The notes under the pieces were generated by a model. It was not told the DNA's origin. It saw only the letters and a list, made by a program, of their open reading frames with translations, and made no database searches. The position numbers were made by a program, and so were the translations under genes. This document shows positions 1 to 9,568 of a stretch of 64,000 bases of DNA, in pieces. The first letter of the stretch is position 1, and each line of letters starts with the position of its first letter. Source of the DNA: Ancrocorticia sp052089425 (lineage in GTDB: Bacteria > Actinomycetota > Actinomycetes > Actinomycetales > Actinomycetaceae); the NCBI RefSeq assembly GCF_052089425.1, contig NZ_JBQCZW010000004.1, positions 73,159-137,158 on the forward strand, read 5' to 3'.

Positions 1-2819
1 AGCGCGGAGGTGAGCTTGCGCATGGCAGGCTCGAGCTCACGGGGCAGCACGGCCAAGTCGCGAGTCACTTGCATACCTGATGTCTCAACATCTTTGAGTG
101 CCACACTCTTCACGTTGACTTCCCCGGCCATCAGGTCCGTGTAGGCGGACAGATCCTGATCGGTCACAACCGTCATGGACCGCAGCGGCTGGCGAACGCG
201 CAGGCTGTGAGTCTTACGCAGCGAATGCGCGGCGGACACGATGGAACGCACCTCATCCATCTGGGCCACTAACGCATCGTCTGCCACAGTCTCAGGAAGC
301 TCCGGCCAATCCACCAGATGCACGGAGCGCCCGCCGGTCAGCCCGCGCCAGATCTCCTCTGACATCAGGGGGAGGAGCGGGGCAGACACCTCGGTGAGCA
401 CCTTGAGCGCCGTGTACAAGGTATCGAACGCCTTCGCATCCTCGTTCCAGAAGCGATCACGCGAGGTACGCACGTACCAGTTGGTCAGCACATCCAGGTA
501 ATCACGAACAACGGCGGTGGCTCCGGGGATATCGTAGGCGTCCAGCAGCTCGCGCACCTTGCGTGCCAAGCGCTGGGTGTGCGCCAGCAGGTAGCGGTCC
601 TGAACGTCCAGCCCGCTCACCACATCGGCGTTCTCCATCTCTACCTCGCGGGCATCGTAGCCAGCCCCGCGGTTGCAGGCACCGGCGTACAGCGAGAAGA
701 AATAGTAGGAGTTCCACAGCGGCAGGAGGATCTGGCGCACGGTATCGCGAATCGCATCCTCCGTCACCACAAGGTTGCCACCGCGCACCACCGGTGAGCT
801 CATGAGGAACCACCGCATGGCGTCCGAACCGTATTCGTTGAACACCCTGAGCGGATCGGGGTAGTTGCGCAGCGACTTACTCATCTTCCGTCCGTCATCG
901 CCCAGCACGATGCCGTGCGAGACGCAATTGAGGAAGGATGGCGTATCGAAGATCGCCGTGGCCAACACGTGCAGGTTGTAGAACCACCCGCGCGTTTGCC
1001 CGATGTATTCGACGATGAAATCGCCGGGGTAATGGTTCTCGAACCAATCCTGATTCTCGAACGGATAATGCACCTGTGCGTAAGGCATAGAGCCAGAATC
1101 AAACCACGTGTCCAGAACATCGGGGACACGGCGCATCATGGATTGGCCCGTCGGATCGTCCGGGTTCGCCCGCACCAGCTCGTCGATGTACGGGCGGTGG
1201 AAATCCACCTCGCCGTCGTCGTTCATCGGAACGGTGCCGAAATCTTCTTTCAACTCGGCCAACGAACCGTACACGTCCACGCGCGGATACTCGGGGTTAT
1301 CGGACTTCCATACGGGGATGGGCGAACCCCAGAATCGGGTGCGCGAAATGGACCAGTCACGAGCGCCCGCGAGCCAGTTCCCGAAGATTCCGTCCTTGAT
1401 GTGCTCCGGTACCCACGTGATCTCTTGGTTGAGCTCCACCATACGATCGCGGAACTCGGTCACGGCCACGAACCATGAGCTCACGGCCTTGTAGATCAGC
1501 GGCTGGCGGCAGCGCCAGCAGTGCGGATAGGAGTGCGTGTAGGAGGCCTGCTTGACCAGCACCGCACGCACCGCCGGTTCCTGACGGGCCAAATTGCCGG
1601 TGCCGTCACGTAGGTCCGCGATCACGAGGCGGTTGGCATCAAATACCTGTTCGCCGGCGTAGTCCGGAACTTCTGCCGTGAACTTCCCGGCATCATCCAC
1701 GGGCACCACGGGGCGGATCCCGTGGGCACGGCACACGTTCATATCGTCTTCACCGAAAGCTGGGGCGATGTGCACCAGCCCCGTGCCGTCTTCTGTGGTG
1801 ACGAAATCGCCGGAGATGATGGTCCACGCGTTGGGCCCAGGAGCCTCGCCATCCCCCCGCCGTTCGGGAGTATCAAAGTAATCGAAGATCGGCGTGTAGC
1901 GCCTGCCCACAAGGTCCGAACCTTTACAGCGCGCCAGCACCTCGGGGGCCTCTCCCAGTTCCTTTTCGTAGGCGCCAACGAGCGCTTCGGCCAAAACAAC
2001 GCTCTGGCCCGCCAGCGCACCATCACTCGGGCGGACCGTCACGTAATCGATATCCGGTCCGGCGGCGATGGCCAAGTTGGAGGGAAGGGTCCACGGCGTG
2101 GTGGTCCAGATGAGCGCCAGCTCCCCGGTTTCGAGGCGGAGTCCAACCGTCACCGTCTGATCGGTGCGGTCCTGATAGATATCGTCATCCATCTTGAGTT
2201 CGTGGTTGGCCAGCGGCGTCTCATCGTTCCAGCAGTAGGGCAGCACACGGAAGCCGTCGTAGATCAGGCCCTTGTCATACATCTGCTTGAACGCCCAGAT
2301 CACCGATTCCATGAATTCGGGATCCATGGTCTTGTAATCGTTATCGAAATCCACCCATCGCGCCTGACGGGTCACGTAGTTCTGCCACTCGGCGGAGTAC
2401 TTCATGACGCCACCGCGGGCGGCCTCGTTGAAGGCGCGGATGCCAATTCCGTTCGGGCCCTCGATTTCGGACTTGTCCGTGATACCGAGGGTCTTTTCCG
2501 CCTCGAGCTCAGCGGGCAGCCCGTGGGTGTCCCACCCGAAACGGCGCTCCACTCGCTTGCCCCGCATGGTCTGGTAGCGCCCCACCACGTCCTTGACGTA
2601 GCCGGTCAGCAGGTGCCCGTAGTGGGGCAGGCCGTTGGCAAACGGGGGGCCATCGTAGAAGACAAATTCGTTAGAGCCCTTGGGGCCGGCGGAACGGTTG
2701 TCAATGGATGCCTGGAAGGTGCCGTCCTGTTCCCAATACGCCAGCACCTCCTCTTCCATCGTCGGAAAGGAGGGTGACGCCGTGACGTCGCCTTCGCGGT
2801 GGAGCGGATAGTGGGCCAT
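1..2819 (-). CDS. ileS: Isoleucine--tRNA ligase, 3'-truncated by window edge
   Basis: Charges tRNA-Ile with isoleucine in the cytoplasm. About 939 codons are present; the stop lies beyond base 1, and actinobacterial IleS is usually about 1050-1100 residues, so only the C-terminal end is missing. The ATG at 2819 follows AGGAGAG. The N-terminus reads MAHYPLHREGDVTA, the class I HIGH box appears as LPHYGH in the PPFANGLPHYGH stretch, and KMSKS is encoded at 887-873. Editing-domain sequence such as WTTTPWTLPSN lies between them. The gene has a T-box leader directly upstream that can hide the ribosome binding site. It is transcribed away from the SDR gene upstream on the same strand. Identification is certain; only the downstream end is unknown. 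Confidence 0.97.
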   Translation of the reverse strand, partial: MAHYPLHREGDVTASPSFPTMEEEVLAYWEQDGTFQASIDNRSAGPKGSNEFVFYDGPPFANGLPHYGHLLTGYVKDVVGRYQTMRGKRVERRFGWDTHGLPAELEAEKTLGITDKSEIEGPNGIGIRAFNEAARGGVMKYSAEWQNYVTRQARWVDFDNDYKTMDPEFMESVIWAFKQMYDKGLIYDGFRVLPYCWNDETPLANHELKMDDDIYQDRTDQTVTVGLRLETGELALIWTTTPWTLPSNLAIAAGPDIDYVTVRPSDGALAGQSVVLAEALVGAYEKELGEAPEVLARCKGSDLVGRRYTPIFDYFDTPERRGDGEAPGPNAWTIISGDFVTTEDGTGLVHIAPAFGEDDMNVCRAHGIRPVVPVDDAGKFTAEVPDYAGEQVFDANRLVIADLRDGTGNLARQEPAVRAVLVKQASYTHSYPHCWRCRQPLIYKAVSSWFVAVTEFRDRMVELNQEITWVPEHIKDGIFGNWLAGARDWSISRTRFWGSPIPVWKSDNPEYPRVDVYGSLAELKEDFGTVPMNDDGEVDFHRPYIDELVRANPDDPTGQSMMRRVPDVLDTWFDSGSMPYAQVHYPFENQDWFENHYPGDFIVEYIGQTRGWFYNLHVLATAIFDTPSFLNCVSHGIVLGDDGRKMSKSLRNYPDPLRVFNEYGSDAMRWFLMSSPVVRGGNLVVTEDAIRDTVRQILLPLWNSYYFFSLYAGACNRGAGYDAREVEMENADVVSGLDVQDRYLLAHTQRLARKVRELLDAYDIPGATAVVRDYLDVLTNWYVRTSRDRFWNEDAKAFDTLYTALKVLTEVSAPLLPLMSEEIWRGLTGGRSVHLVDWPELPETVADDALVAQMDEVRSIVSAAHSLRKTHSLRVRQPLRSMTVVTDQDLSAYTDLMAGEVNVKSVALKDVETSGMQVTRDLAVLPRELEPAMRKLTSA

Positions 2820-2825
2820 TTCTCT

Positions 2826-3030
2826 CCTCGTCGTGTTCGGACACACGAGGACGGACCGGCGTTTGCCGGGCCGCGGTACCACCTCGCTTGCCGCATGCGC
2901 GGCCGCTCATTGGGGACGATATCGAGTCCAGCCGTTCGGTTCTACTTGGACCGGTTCGTTGGCACCGCCTTTTTCGACGACGACGAACCCATCCGTTCTT
3001 CCGAATGCTCCCCGGTGATACCTAGGCGGC
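2826..3030 (-). promoter_or_regulatory. Translational T-box riboswitch (Ile) of ileS
   Basis: Read on the minus strand, the leader carries the T-box core GAGGTGGTACCGCGG (about 2885-2871), which pairs with the uncharged tRNA acceptor end. Upstream is a short Stem I region with GGTATCACC; the isoleucine specifier ATC is at 3019-3017, followed by the conserved-looking GAGCATTCGGAAGAACGG. Between T-box and start codon, CCTCG..GT and ACACGACGAGG (2850-2826) form a hairpin that includes the AGGAG ribosome binding site. There is no terminator, so control should be at translation initiation, as known for actinobacterial ileS T-boxes with ultrashort Stem I. Base pairs were read by eye; the outer boundaries are approximate. 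Confidence 0.9.
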
Positions 3031-3127
3031 AGGCGCCCAGCCGGATCAACACAACTTTGCCTAGTCTAGCCAGCGGGGCGCCAACGGGGCCAGCAGCGGG
3101 GGCACCGCCGCGGCGTCATTCTGCTCA

Positions 3128-3910
3128 CTATTTGATGGAATCGAGCGCCGTACGGGGCAGTTCTGGTTCCGGAGCATCCGCGCTGCGGGCAACCGTCCAG
3201 CTGTTGGCCTGAGCCACAGGGCGCACCGTGACCAGATCGATGTTCACATGCTTGGGGCGTGAGAGCGCCCAGAAGATGATGTCCGCGATGTCCTCGGCAA
3301 CCAATGGTTCGGCAACACCCTGATAGACCTTCTCCGCCGCATCTTCGCCACCGAGCCGGTTCTTGGAGAACTCCTCCGTCTTGACCATACCCGGGGCCAC
3401 TTCGATGATGCGCACCGGCTCGCCCACTAGCTCAATCCGGAGCGTGTTGGCAATCATGCGTTCGGCGTGCTTCGCCGCCGTGTATCCGGCGCCACCCGGA
3501 TAGGTTTCATGGGCCGCCGTTGAGGTGAGGAAAACAAGATCGCCACCGTGCTCGCGGAAGCGGGGCAGCAGCGCCTGAGTCAGGCGCAGCGTGGAGATCA
3601 CGTTGATGTCATACATCCGCTGCCAATCGGCGATGGCGCCAGAGGCCACGGGATCCTGCCCCAGCGCGCCACCGGCCACGTTCACCAACCCGGCCACCGG
3701 CTCCTGACCAAGGAACTCCACGAGGCCGTCAATATCCTCCTGAACCGTCAGATCCGCGGCGAAATAGCTACAGCCCGTCTGCTCGGACAGGGCGATCAAG
3801 CGCTCCTGCCTGCGCGCCGTGGCCACAACGCTATAGCCTTCGTCAACTAAACGCCGGACCGTCGCCTCCCCGATTCCGGTGGATGCCCCTGTCACAACAA
3901 TTCGTGCCAT
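3128..3910 (-). CDS. SDR-family NAD(P)-dependent oxidoreductase
   Basis: Classical short-chain dehydrogenase/reductase of 260 residues. The cofactor motif TGASTGIG is at residues 7-14, the catalytic Ser is S130 and the YxxxK pair is Y143 and K147 (YTAAK). The family-typical NVAGG stretch is near residue 77. ATG at 3910 is preceded by GGGGAA. Closest recognisable relatives are YdfG-like 3-hydroxy acid/serine dehydrogenases, but the substrate cannot be read from sequence. It lies upstream of the ileS leader on the same strand and diverges from proC across 71 bp, which must hold both promoters. No membrane segment or signal peptide. Confidence 0.88.
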   Translation of the reverse strand: MARIVVTGASTGIGEATVRRLVDEGYSVVATARRQERLIALSEQTGCSYFAADLTVQEDIDGLVEFLGQEPVAGLVNVAGGALGQDPVASGAIADWQRMYDINVISTLRLTQALLPRFREHGGDLVFLTSTAAHETYPGGAGYTAAKHAERMIANTLRIELVGEPVRIIEVAPGMVKTEEFSKNRLGGEDAAEKVYQGVAEPLVAEDIADIIFWALSRPKHVNIDLVTVRPVAQANSWTVARSADAPEPELPRTALDSIK

Positions 3911-3981
3911 GATGATTCCCCTCTCGTGTCACTTCACTTACCTACTAGAGTAGTGCCAACCCAACACGGAAAGGCTGAACA

Positions 3982-4794
3982 ATGCTTGGATTTATTGGTG
4001 CCGGTGCCATGGGCGGCGCAATCTTGAACGGTGTTCTGGAAAGTGGGGCCTACGCCGCCTCCGATGTGCTGGTGGCCGAAGCTCACCCGCAACGCGCCAA
4101 GGCTCTCGCGGATCAGACGGGTGTGGGCGTGGCCGAGGGCAACGTTGAGCTTGTCAGGGGCGTGGGCGCTGGCGGAACAGTTATCCTCGCGGTCAAGCCA
4201 AACGTCATCGGCGCCGTACTGGATGAGATCGCCGATGTGACCGGCGAATCCGGCATAACGCTCGTCTCCATCGCCGCCGGCACCTCGCTGGCCACCCTCC
4301 ACTCCTATCTGTGGGAGCGCCAAGCCGTTGTGCGTGTCATGCCAAACGTGGCCGCACAGATCGGCAAATCGATGAGCGCCATCTGCCCGAACAGGCACGT
4401 ATCCCAGGAGGCGCTCGCTTCAATCACCGCCATCTTCGAGGCCGTTGGCAAGGTGGAAGTCATGGCGGAAAAGGACTTCTCCGCTTTTGCCGCCATTGCC
4501 GGATGCTCGCCCGCCTTCACCTTTGAGTACATTGATGCACTCGCCCGCGGCGGCGTTGCCAATGGAATCCCGAAGGCCCAAGCTGTCCGAATCGCAGCCC
4601 AAGCCGTGCTTGGGGCTGCCTCTCTCATCCTCGAAAAGGAGGAAAGCCCCGCGGATCTGGCCGATCTGGTTCAGTCCCCCGGCGGTACAACGGTGGCCGG
4701 TGTGGTTGCCCTTGAGGAGGCGGGCTTCGGCCGAGCAACCGTCAAGGGCGTTCAGGCCGCCATCGATAGGGATGTCGAGCTTTTGGGTAACTAA
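3982..4794 (+). CDS. proC: Pyrroline-5-carboxylate reductase
   Basis: Last step of proline synthesis: reduces 1-pyrroline-5-carboxylate to L-proline with NAD(P)H. The 270-residue length is typical. The N-terminal Rossmann motif GFIGAGAMGG is at residues 3-12. The C-terminal dimerisation domain has the family sequence SPGGTTVAGV near residue 233, which binds the product. The start ATG follows AAGG about 8 bases upstream. It stands alone between a divergent SDR gene and valS, 136 bp upstream of valS on the same strand; no other proline gene is nearby, so regulation with valS is possible but not shown. Confidence 0.95.
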   Translation: MLGFIGAGAMGGAILNGVLESGAYAASDVLVAEAHPQRAKALADQTGVGVAEGNVELVRGVGAGGTVILAVKPNVIGAVLDEIADVTGESGITLVSIAAGTSLATLHSYLWERQAVVRVMPNVAAQIGKSMSAICPNRHVSQEALASITAIFEAVGKVEVMAEKDFSAFAAIAGCSPAFTFEYIDALARGGVANGIPKAQAVRIAAQAVLGAASLILEKEESPADLADLVQSPGGTTVAGVVALEEAGFGRATVKGVQAAIDRDVELLGN

Positions 4795-4930
4795 CCGTGA
4801 ACTTCTGGGCAACTAGCCCCGCACCCTCGCTGGACGTGCCACGAGATTCACATCACGAAACACGGGCTTTTACTCCCCCAGTGGGCCCCGTAGCTGGGGC
4901 AACGCCCATCTTCGTGGAACAATAACCACC

Positions 4931-7597
4931 ATGACTGATTCGACGAACAAGAAGCGGTCCGAACTCCTCGCTCACACGGAGGTACCGGATCGTGCAAACC
5001 TCGATGGCATTGAAAAGCGCTGGACAAGCCGCTGGGACGATGAACAGACCTACGCGTTTGACAGGACGGCAACACGCGAGGAGGTGTACTCGATTGACAC
5101 CCCTCCCCCCACCGTCTCGGGTTCGTTGCATATCGGTCACGTATTCTCTTATACCCATACGGACGCGATGGCGCGCTACCAGCGTATGCGCGGCAAGTCA
5201 GTGTTTTACCCGATGGGCTGGGACGATAATGGCCTGCCCACCGAGCGCCGCGTGCAGAACTACTACGGGGTGCGCTGCGATCCCTCGCTCCCCTACGATC
5301 CGGAATTCGTTCCTCCGCACGATGGAGGGGATGGCAAGTCCATCAAGTTTGCCGATCAGAAGCCGATTTCGCGCCGCAACTTCATCGAGTTGTGCTGGAC
5401 GCTGACGGAAACCGACGAAGGCCAATTCGAAGAACTCTGGCGCCAGCTGGGGCTCTCGGTCGATTGGAACCAGCACTACCAGACGATCGGCGCCAAGGCA
5501 CAGAAGGTTGCTCAGGCGGGCTTCCTGAAGAACCTTGAGCGGGGCGAGGCTTACCAGGATCAGGCGCCCGGCTTGTGGGACGTCACGTTCCAGACCGCCG
5601 TGGCTCAGGCTGAACTTGAAGCCCGCGAGTATCCCGGCTCCTACCACGCGCTTGCTTTCCACACGGAGGGCGGCGATGACGTGATGATCGAGACCACGCG
5701 CCCTGAGCTGCTGCCCGCTTGTGTGGCGCTCATTGCTCATCCCGATGATGAGCGGTACCAGCACCTGTTCGGCACCTACGTCACCTCCCCCATCTTCAAC
5801 GTCAAGCTCCCCGTGGTGGCCCATACGGCCGCGGAAATGGACAAGGGCGCCGGCATCGCGATGTGCTGTACTTTCGGTGATCTCACGGACGTCCAGTGGT
5901 GGCGCGAACTCCAGCTTCCCACACGCTCCGTGCTGGGCAAGGATGGCCGCATCCTCCGCGATACCCCGGACTGGATCACGGATCCCGCCGGCCGCACGAT
6001 GTACGAGCAGATGGCGGGCAAAACAGCCTTCTCCGCACGCAAGGCGCTTGTTGAGGCGCTTCAGGAATCCGGCGAGATGCACGGGCAGGCAACCCCGACC
6101 CAGCGCATGACCAACTTCTTCGAAAAGGGCGATAAGCCCTTGGAGATCGTCACCTCCCGCCAGTGGTACATCCGCAACGGTGGCCGCCCCTATGAGGAGG
6201 CCAACGGCAAGGATCTTCGCGATAACCTGATCGCCGCCGGTAACGAGCTCTCCTTCCACCCGGACTTCATGCACGTGCGCTATGACAATTGGGTCAACGG
6301 GCTCAACACCGATTGGCTCGTGTCCCGCCAGCGCTTCTTCGGCGTGCCGATTCCCGTGTGGTACCGCGTGTCCGATACGGGCGAGGTCCGCTACGATTCC
6401 GTCATCGCGCCCGAATTCGAGCAGCTTCCGATCGATCCATCCAGCGATGTTCCTTCCGGTTTCACGGAGGATCAGCGTGATCAGCCCGGCGGTTTCTCCG
6501 GGGAGATTGACATCATGGATACGTGGGCCACCTCCTCGCTCAGCCCCCAGATCGTGAGTGGGTGGTTGAACGACGACGATTTGTTCCAACGCGTCTATCC
6601 CATGGACCTGCGCCCACAGGGCCAGGACATCATCCGCACCTGGCTGTTCTCCTCCATGGTCAGGGCTCACCTCGAGTTTGGCCAGATCCCGTGGAAGCGC
6701 GCCGCCATCTCGGGCTGGATTCTGGATCCTGACCACAAGAAGATGTCCAAGTCCAAGGGCAACGTGGTCACGCCAATGCACCTGCTGGAGAAGCACGGTT
6801 CTGACGCGGTGCGCTACTGGGCCACCTCCGCACGCCTTGGCGTGGATGCCGCCTTTGACGAACAGCAGATGAAGATCGGCCGCCGCCTCGCGATGAAGGT
6901 CCTCAATGCTTCGAAGTTCGCCCTGTCGATGGCGGGCGAAGGCGCAGCAGTTGATCTAGATCCGGCCTCCGTGACCGAGCCCGTTGACCATGCCTTACTC
7001 ACTGGGCTGGCGGACGTGGTGGATGGTGCCACGAAGGCGTTCGATGCCTACGATCACACCCGCGCCCTCGAGTTGACGGAAACCTACTTCTGGACGTTCT
7101 GCGACGATTACCTCGAGTTGGTCAAGGATCGCGCCTATTCGGCCGATCCGGCAGCCAAGTCCGCGCAGGTCACTCTGAACATCGCCGTGGATACCTTCCT
7201 GCGCCTTCTGGCGCCGTTCATCCCGTTTGCTACGGAGGACGTGTGGTCTTGGTACCGCACAGGGTCCGTCCATCTGGCCGCCTGGCCACAGGCTGCGCCG
7301 CTGCGCGCCGCGGGCGCCGGAGCCGATCCGGAGCTTATCCGCGTGGCGGGCGAAGCGCTGACGGTGCTGCGCAAGGCCAAGTCGGAGAACAAGGTGTCCC
7401 AACGCACCTCCTACGCATGGGTGAACCTTGCTGTTGCTACGGCCGATCGCGGCCTATTCGATCTGGTCCATGCAGATCTGGTGAAGGCCGCCCACGTGCG
7501 TGGCGATCTTTCTGTGTCCGACGAATCCGACGGGGCGGTATCCATCGCCTCCTACGAGCTAGATCCGCCAGAGCCGAAGAAACCGCGAAATAAGTAA
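4931..7597 (+). CDS. valS: Valine--tRNA ligase
   Basis: Class I synthetase attaching valine to tRNA-Val. At 888 residues it has the usual full length. HIGH is at residues 67-70 in SGSLHIGHVFSY and KMSKS at 604-608 followed by KGN. The large insertion between them carries the editing domain (IETTRPELLPACVALIAHP). A conserved WDDNGLPTERRVQNYYGVRC block marks the actinobacterial type. A C-terminal coiled arm of the long kind is not obvious; the protein ends shortly after the anticodon-binding domain. The start has no strong ribosome binding site (weak GGAA about 14 bases upstream). Followed by a strong hairpin terminator, so it is probably a single-gene unit or the end of proC-valS. Confidence 0.97.
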   Translation: MTDSTNKKRSELLAHTEVPDRANLDGIEKRWTSRWDDEQTYAFDRTATREEVYSIDTPPPTVSGSLHIGHVFSYTHTDAMARYQRMRGKSVFYPMGWDDNGLPTERRVQNYYGVRCDPSLPYDPEFVPPHDGGDGKSIKFADQKPISRRNFIELCWTLTETDEGQFEELWRQLGLSVDWNQHYQTIGAKAQKVAQAGFLKNLERGEAYQDQAPGLWDVTFQTAVAQAELEAREYPGSYHALAFHTEGGDDVMIETTRPELLPACVALIAHPDDERYQHLFGTYVTSPIFNVKLPVVAHTAAEMDKGAGIAMCCTFGDLTDVQWWRELQLPTRSVLGKDGRILRDTPDWITDPAGRTMYEQMAGKTAFSARKALVEALQESGEMHGQATPTQRMTNFFEKGDKPLEIVTSRQWYIRNGGRPYEEANGKDLRDNLIAAGNELSFHPDFMHVRYDNWVNGLNTDWLVSRQRFFGVPIPVWYRVSDTGEVRYDSVIAPEFEQLPIDPSSDVPSGFTEDQRDQPGGFSGEIDIMDTWATSSLSPQIVSGWLNDDDLFQRVYPMDLRPQGQDIIRTWLFSSMVRAHLEFGQIPWKRAAISGWILDPDHKKMSKSKGNVVTPMHLLEKHGSDAVRYWATSARLGVDAAFDEQQMKIGRRLAMKVLNASKFALSMAGEGAAVDLDPASVTEPVDHALLTGLADVVDGATKAFDAYDHTRALELTETYFWTFCDDYLELVKDRAYSADPAAKSAQVTLNIAVDTFLRLLAPFIPFATEDVWSWYRTGSVHLAAWPQAAPLRAAGAGADPELIRVAGEALTVLRKAKSENKVSQRTSYAWVNLAVATADRGLFDLVHADLVKAAHVRGDLSVSDESDGAVSIASYELDPPEPKKPRNK

Positions 7598-7607
7598 CAT
7601 GCGAGCA

Positions 7608-7633
7608 GCGCCCGGCTTCGGCCGGGCGCTTTC
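7608..7633 (+). terminator. Intrinsic terminator of valS
   Basis: Perfect 9-bp stem GCGCCCGGC (7608-7616), TTCG tetraloop, GCCGGGCGC (7621-7629), then TTTCG. It begins 11 bases after the valS stop codon. The T-run is short, as is common in high-GC actinobacteria. Confidence 0.85.
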
Positions 7634-7723
7634 GTCGTCGTCGATCTCACAATCGGACACGGCATCAACCCGCGACCGATCGTCCGCTAGCCTTGCCCCA
7701 ACCATTCGAACGGGGAGGACATC

Positions 7724-8773
7724 ATGCGAAAGTTGTGGGGTATCGGTGCGGCGGTGATGCTGGGGCTGGCGGGGTGCTCTCTCGGCTCGGGGGCGGATTC
7801 CCCCTCCCCCGGCGCCTCCGCCCCGCCGAGTGCGCAACCGAGTCCCAACGCCTCACCAGTTCCCTCGTGCGCCGATACCTCGCCCGAAGAAGCAGCTGAT
7901 GCCGCGTTCGATCAACTCCCCGATCCGTTCGGTGATGACGAGGAAATGAACGCGAGCAATGGCTGGGATCGCCACTACGCGGACACATCCGGTTACGATC
8001 CGTGCGCCGCGCTCTCGTGGATCGGATTCCCGCTGGCAGGCGGCACCGTCTCCTCCCCGTATGCGATCGCTCTGTTCGTGCACGGCGAGTATGAGGCGGC
8101 GCCCGATGGCTCGGAGTACGGATGGGGCCCAACAGTAGAGCGCCTCTCCGATGATTCGATCGAGGTCACCTACCAATGGCCCAAGGACGGGGAATCCAAC
8201 GCAGAAGCCTCCGGCACCACCGTCATCACCTACACGTGGGATGAGGCGGCGCGCGAAATCGTGCCGTCGGGTGATGTGGATGGCGGCCCAGAATTCGACA
8301 CCCCGGGTGGCGATCCCACACCGGACCTTCCAGAAAATGCCTACCCCGGGGCGGGCGGCCCCGCCCCCGACGGGGCGAAAGCCATCACCTCCGTGTACAC
8401 CCCCTCCTCCAGCTCCCCCGAGATCGCCATGATCGTGACGCCCAGTGGCAACATCGGTTGCGATTTCACGACTAACCCGGACTACGGGCCGGGCTGCGGG
8501 GTCGAATCCTACATTCAGGATGCGCCCTACGGCGGCGATGAATCGGGGAACAACTGGTGGTTCTTCTTCGATGGTGGTCAGGCAACGCTGGGCACTAAGG
8601 GTGACGCCCCGTACTACATCACCCCCGGCACCGAGGGGCAAGAAGTGGGCTACGGTGACGTGGTGTACTACAAGAACTTCGTGTGCGCCTCCGAGGAGAC
8701 GGGGCTGACCTGCTGGGATTCGAACACGGGGCATGGCGTGTGGATGAGCGGCGACGCCTCGGAAACGTTCTAA
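7724..8773 (+). CDS. Secreted lipoprotein of unknown function
   Basis: A 349-residue protein with a lipoprotein signal: positive MRK start, hydrophobic core and lipobox LAGC with the acylated Cys at residue 18. A Ser/Pro/Ala-rich linker (about residues 20-50) follows, as in surface-anchored actinobacterial proteins. The rest is rich in Asp, Gly, Tyr and Trp with several Cys (CVSEE/CWDS-like area near the C-terminus), suggesting an extracellular folded domain with disulfides. No enzyme motif was recognised. GGGGAGGA stands before ATG. It is followed after 10 bp by the GPP34-like gene with its own AAGGAGG, so the two are likely cotranscribed. Confidence 0.8.
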   Translation: MRKLWGIGAAVMLGLAGCSLGSGADSPSPGASAPPSAQPSPNASPVPSCADTSPEEAADAAFDQLPDPFGDDEEMNASNGWDRHYADTSGYDPCAALSWIGFPLAGGTVSSPYAIALFVHGEYEAAPDGSEYGWGPTVERLSDDSIEVTYQWPKDGESNAEASGTTVITYTWDEAAREIVPSGDVDGGPEFDTPGGDPTPDLPENAYPGAGGPAPDGAKAITSVYTPSSSSPEIAMIVTPSGNIGCDFTTNPDYGPGCGVESYIQDAPYGGDESGNNWWFFFDGGQATLGTKGDAPYYITPGTEGQEVGYGDVVYYKNFVCASEETGLTCWDSNTGHGVWMSGDASETF

Positions 8774-8783
8774 GGAGGGGCAC

Positions 8784-9524
8784 ATGACTACTCTCGGCGA
8801 TCTGGTGACCGTCACCACCGATCCGAACGGGAAACTGCAGGTGCTCGTGGATTCGGATGGAAACTACCTTCTGGCCGCCGCGGCCCTCGCCGACCTCATC
8901 GATCGCGGGCGCCTCACGTTCGCCCCGTACGGCCCACACCCCCAGATTCAGGTCCTGAGCTACGCCCCGGTGCCTGAACCGTCTCTCACCACGTGCCTGT
9001 CCCACTTACAGAACAAGAATGTGTCCGTGACGGACCCCCGCAATCTTCTTCGGCACATGTACGGAGGGCCACGAGGGCACAAACCGATCTTCGAGAGCCT
9101 GGTGTATGAGGGCGTTCTTGGCCCAGCACTGCCCTCCTTGGGGTGGAAGCGATACCCGGTGGCGAACCCGCCATACCGCGAGGGCCTTCTGGGTGAGCTC
9201 TACGGCGCATTCTTCGGTCCAGAGGTACCCAGAGAACCGATCAGGCGGATTGCCGCACTCCTAGCGGTGGGCGATATGAAGGTGGGTTCGCTCCTAGATC
9301 CTGTTCTGGACTGGCCGGGGGCGAAGCCGCCAGGCGCGCCAGATCTCACGGGCAGGCAACGCGAGGAAGCGCTCGGGCACATGAGAGCGCGCGGTCATTT
9401 TCTGGCCCAGAACGATCCCGTGGCGCAGGTAGCTCTGGCCATCGTGACCCCTGAGTACGAATCGCCGTTTTGGACCCGGTCCAGGTTTGATGGCTTCACA
9501 ACTCGTCTCGGTCGCTTCAGGTGA
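8784..9524 (+). CDS. GPP34/GOLPH3-like hypothetical protein
   Basis: Cytoplasmic protein of 246 residues without signal or membrane segment. The pattern resembles bacterial GPP34 (GOLPH3-like) proteins: a short beta strand ending in a Asp-rich turn (VLVDSDGNYLLAAAALADL), LIDRGRL, a central helical part, then the basic/helix region PYREGLLGELYGAFFG and an aliphatic helix AALLAVGDM. In eukaryotes this family binds phosphoinositides; the bacterial role is unknown. The assignment rests on pattern memory, not on a search. Ribosome binding site TAAGGAGGGG is strong and overlaps the end of the lipoprotein gene, so it is probably the second gene of that unit. Confidence 0.6.
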   Translation: MTTLGDLVTVTTDPNGKLQVLVDSDGNYLLAAAALADLIDRGRLTFAPYGPHPQIQVLSYAPVPEPSLTTCLSHLQNKNVSVTDPRNLLRHMYGGPRGHKPIFESLVYEGVLGPALPSLGWKRYPVANPPYREGLLGELYGAFFGPEVPREPIRRIAALLAVGDMKVGSLLDPVLDWPGAKPPGAPDLTGRQREEALGHMRARGHFLAQNDPVAQVALAIVTPEYESPFWTRSRFDGFTTRLGRFR

Positions 9525-9568
9525 TCATCGGTTCGTTTTGAAAGGGACGACGCCGGGTTCCTCCGCCG

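Noticed and set aside
1722..2777. Long plus-strand ORF of 351 codons
   Set aside because: It is the antisense shadow of ileS, whose minus-strand frame is unmistakable.
4795..4816. Near-duplicate RELLGN-like tail after proC
   Set aside because: A short chance similarity in another frame; proC is already complete.
5198..6796. Minus-strand ORF of 532 codons
   Set aside because: Antisense shadow of valS, with no recognisable domain; long mirror frames are common in high-GC genes.
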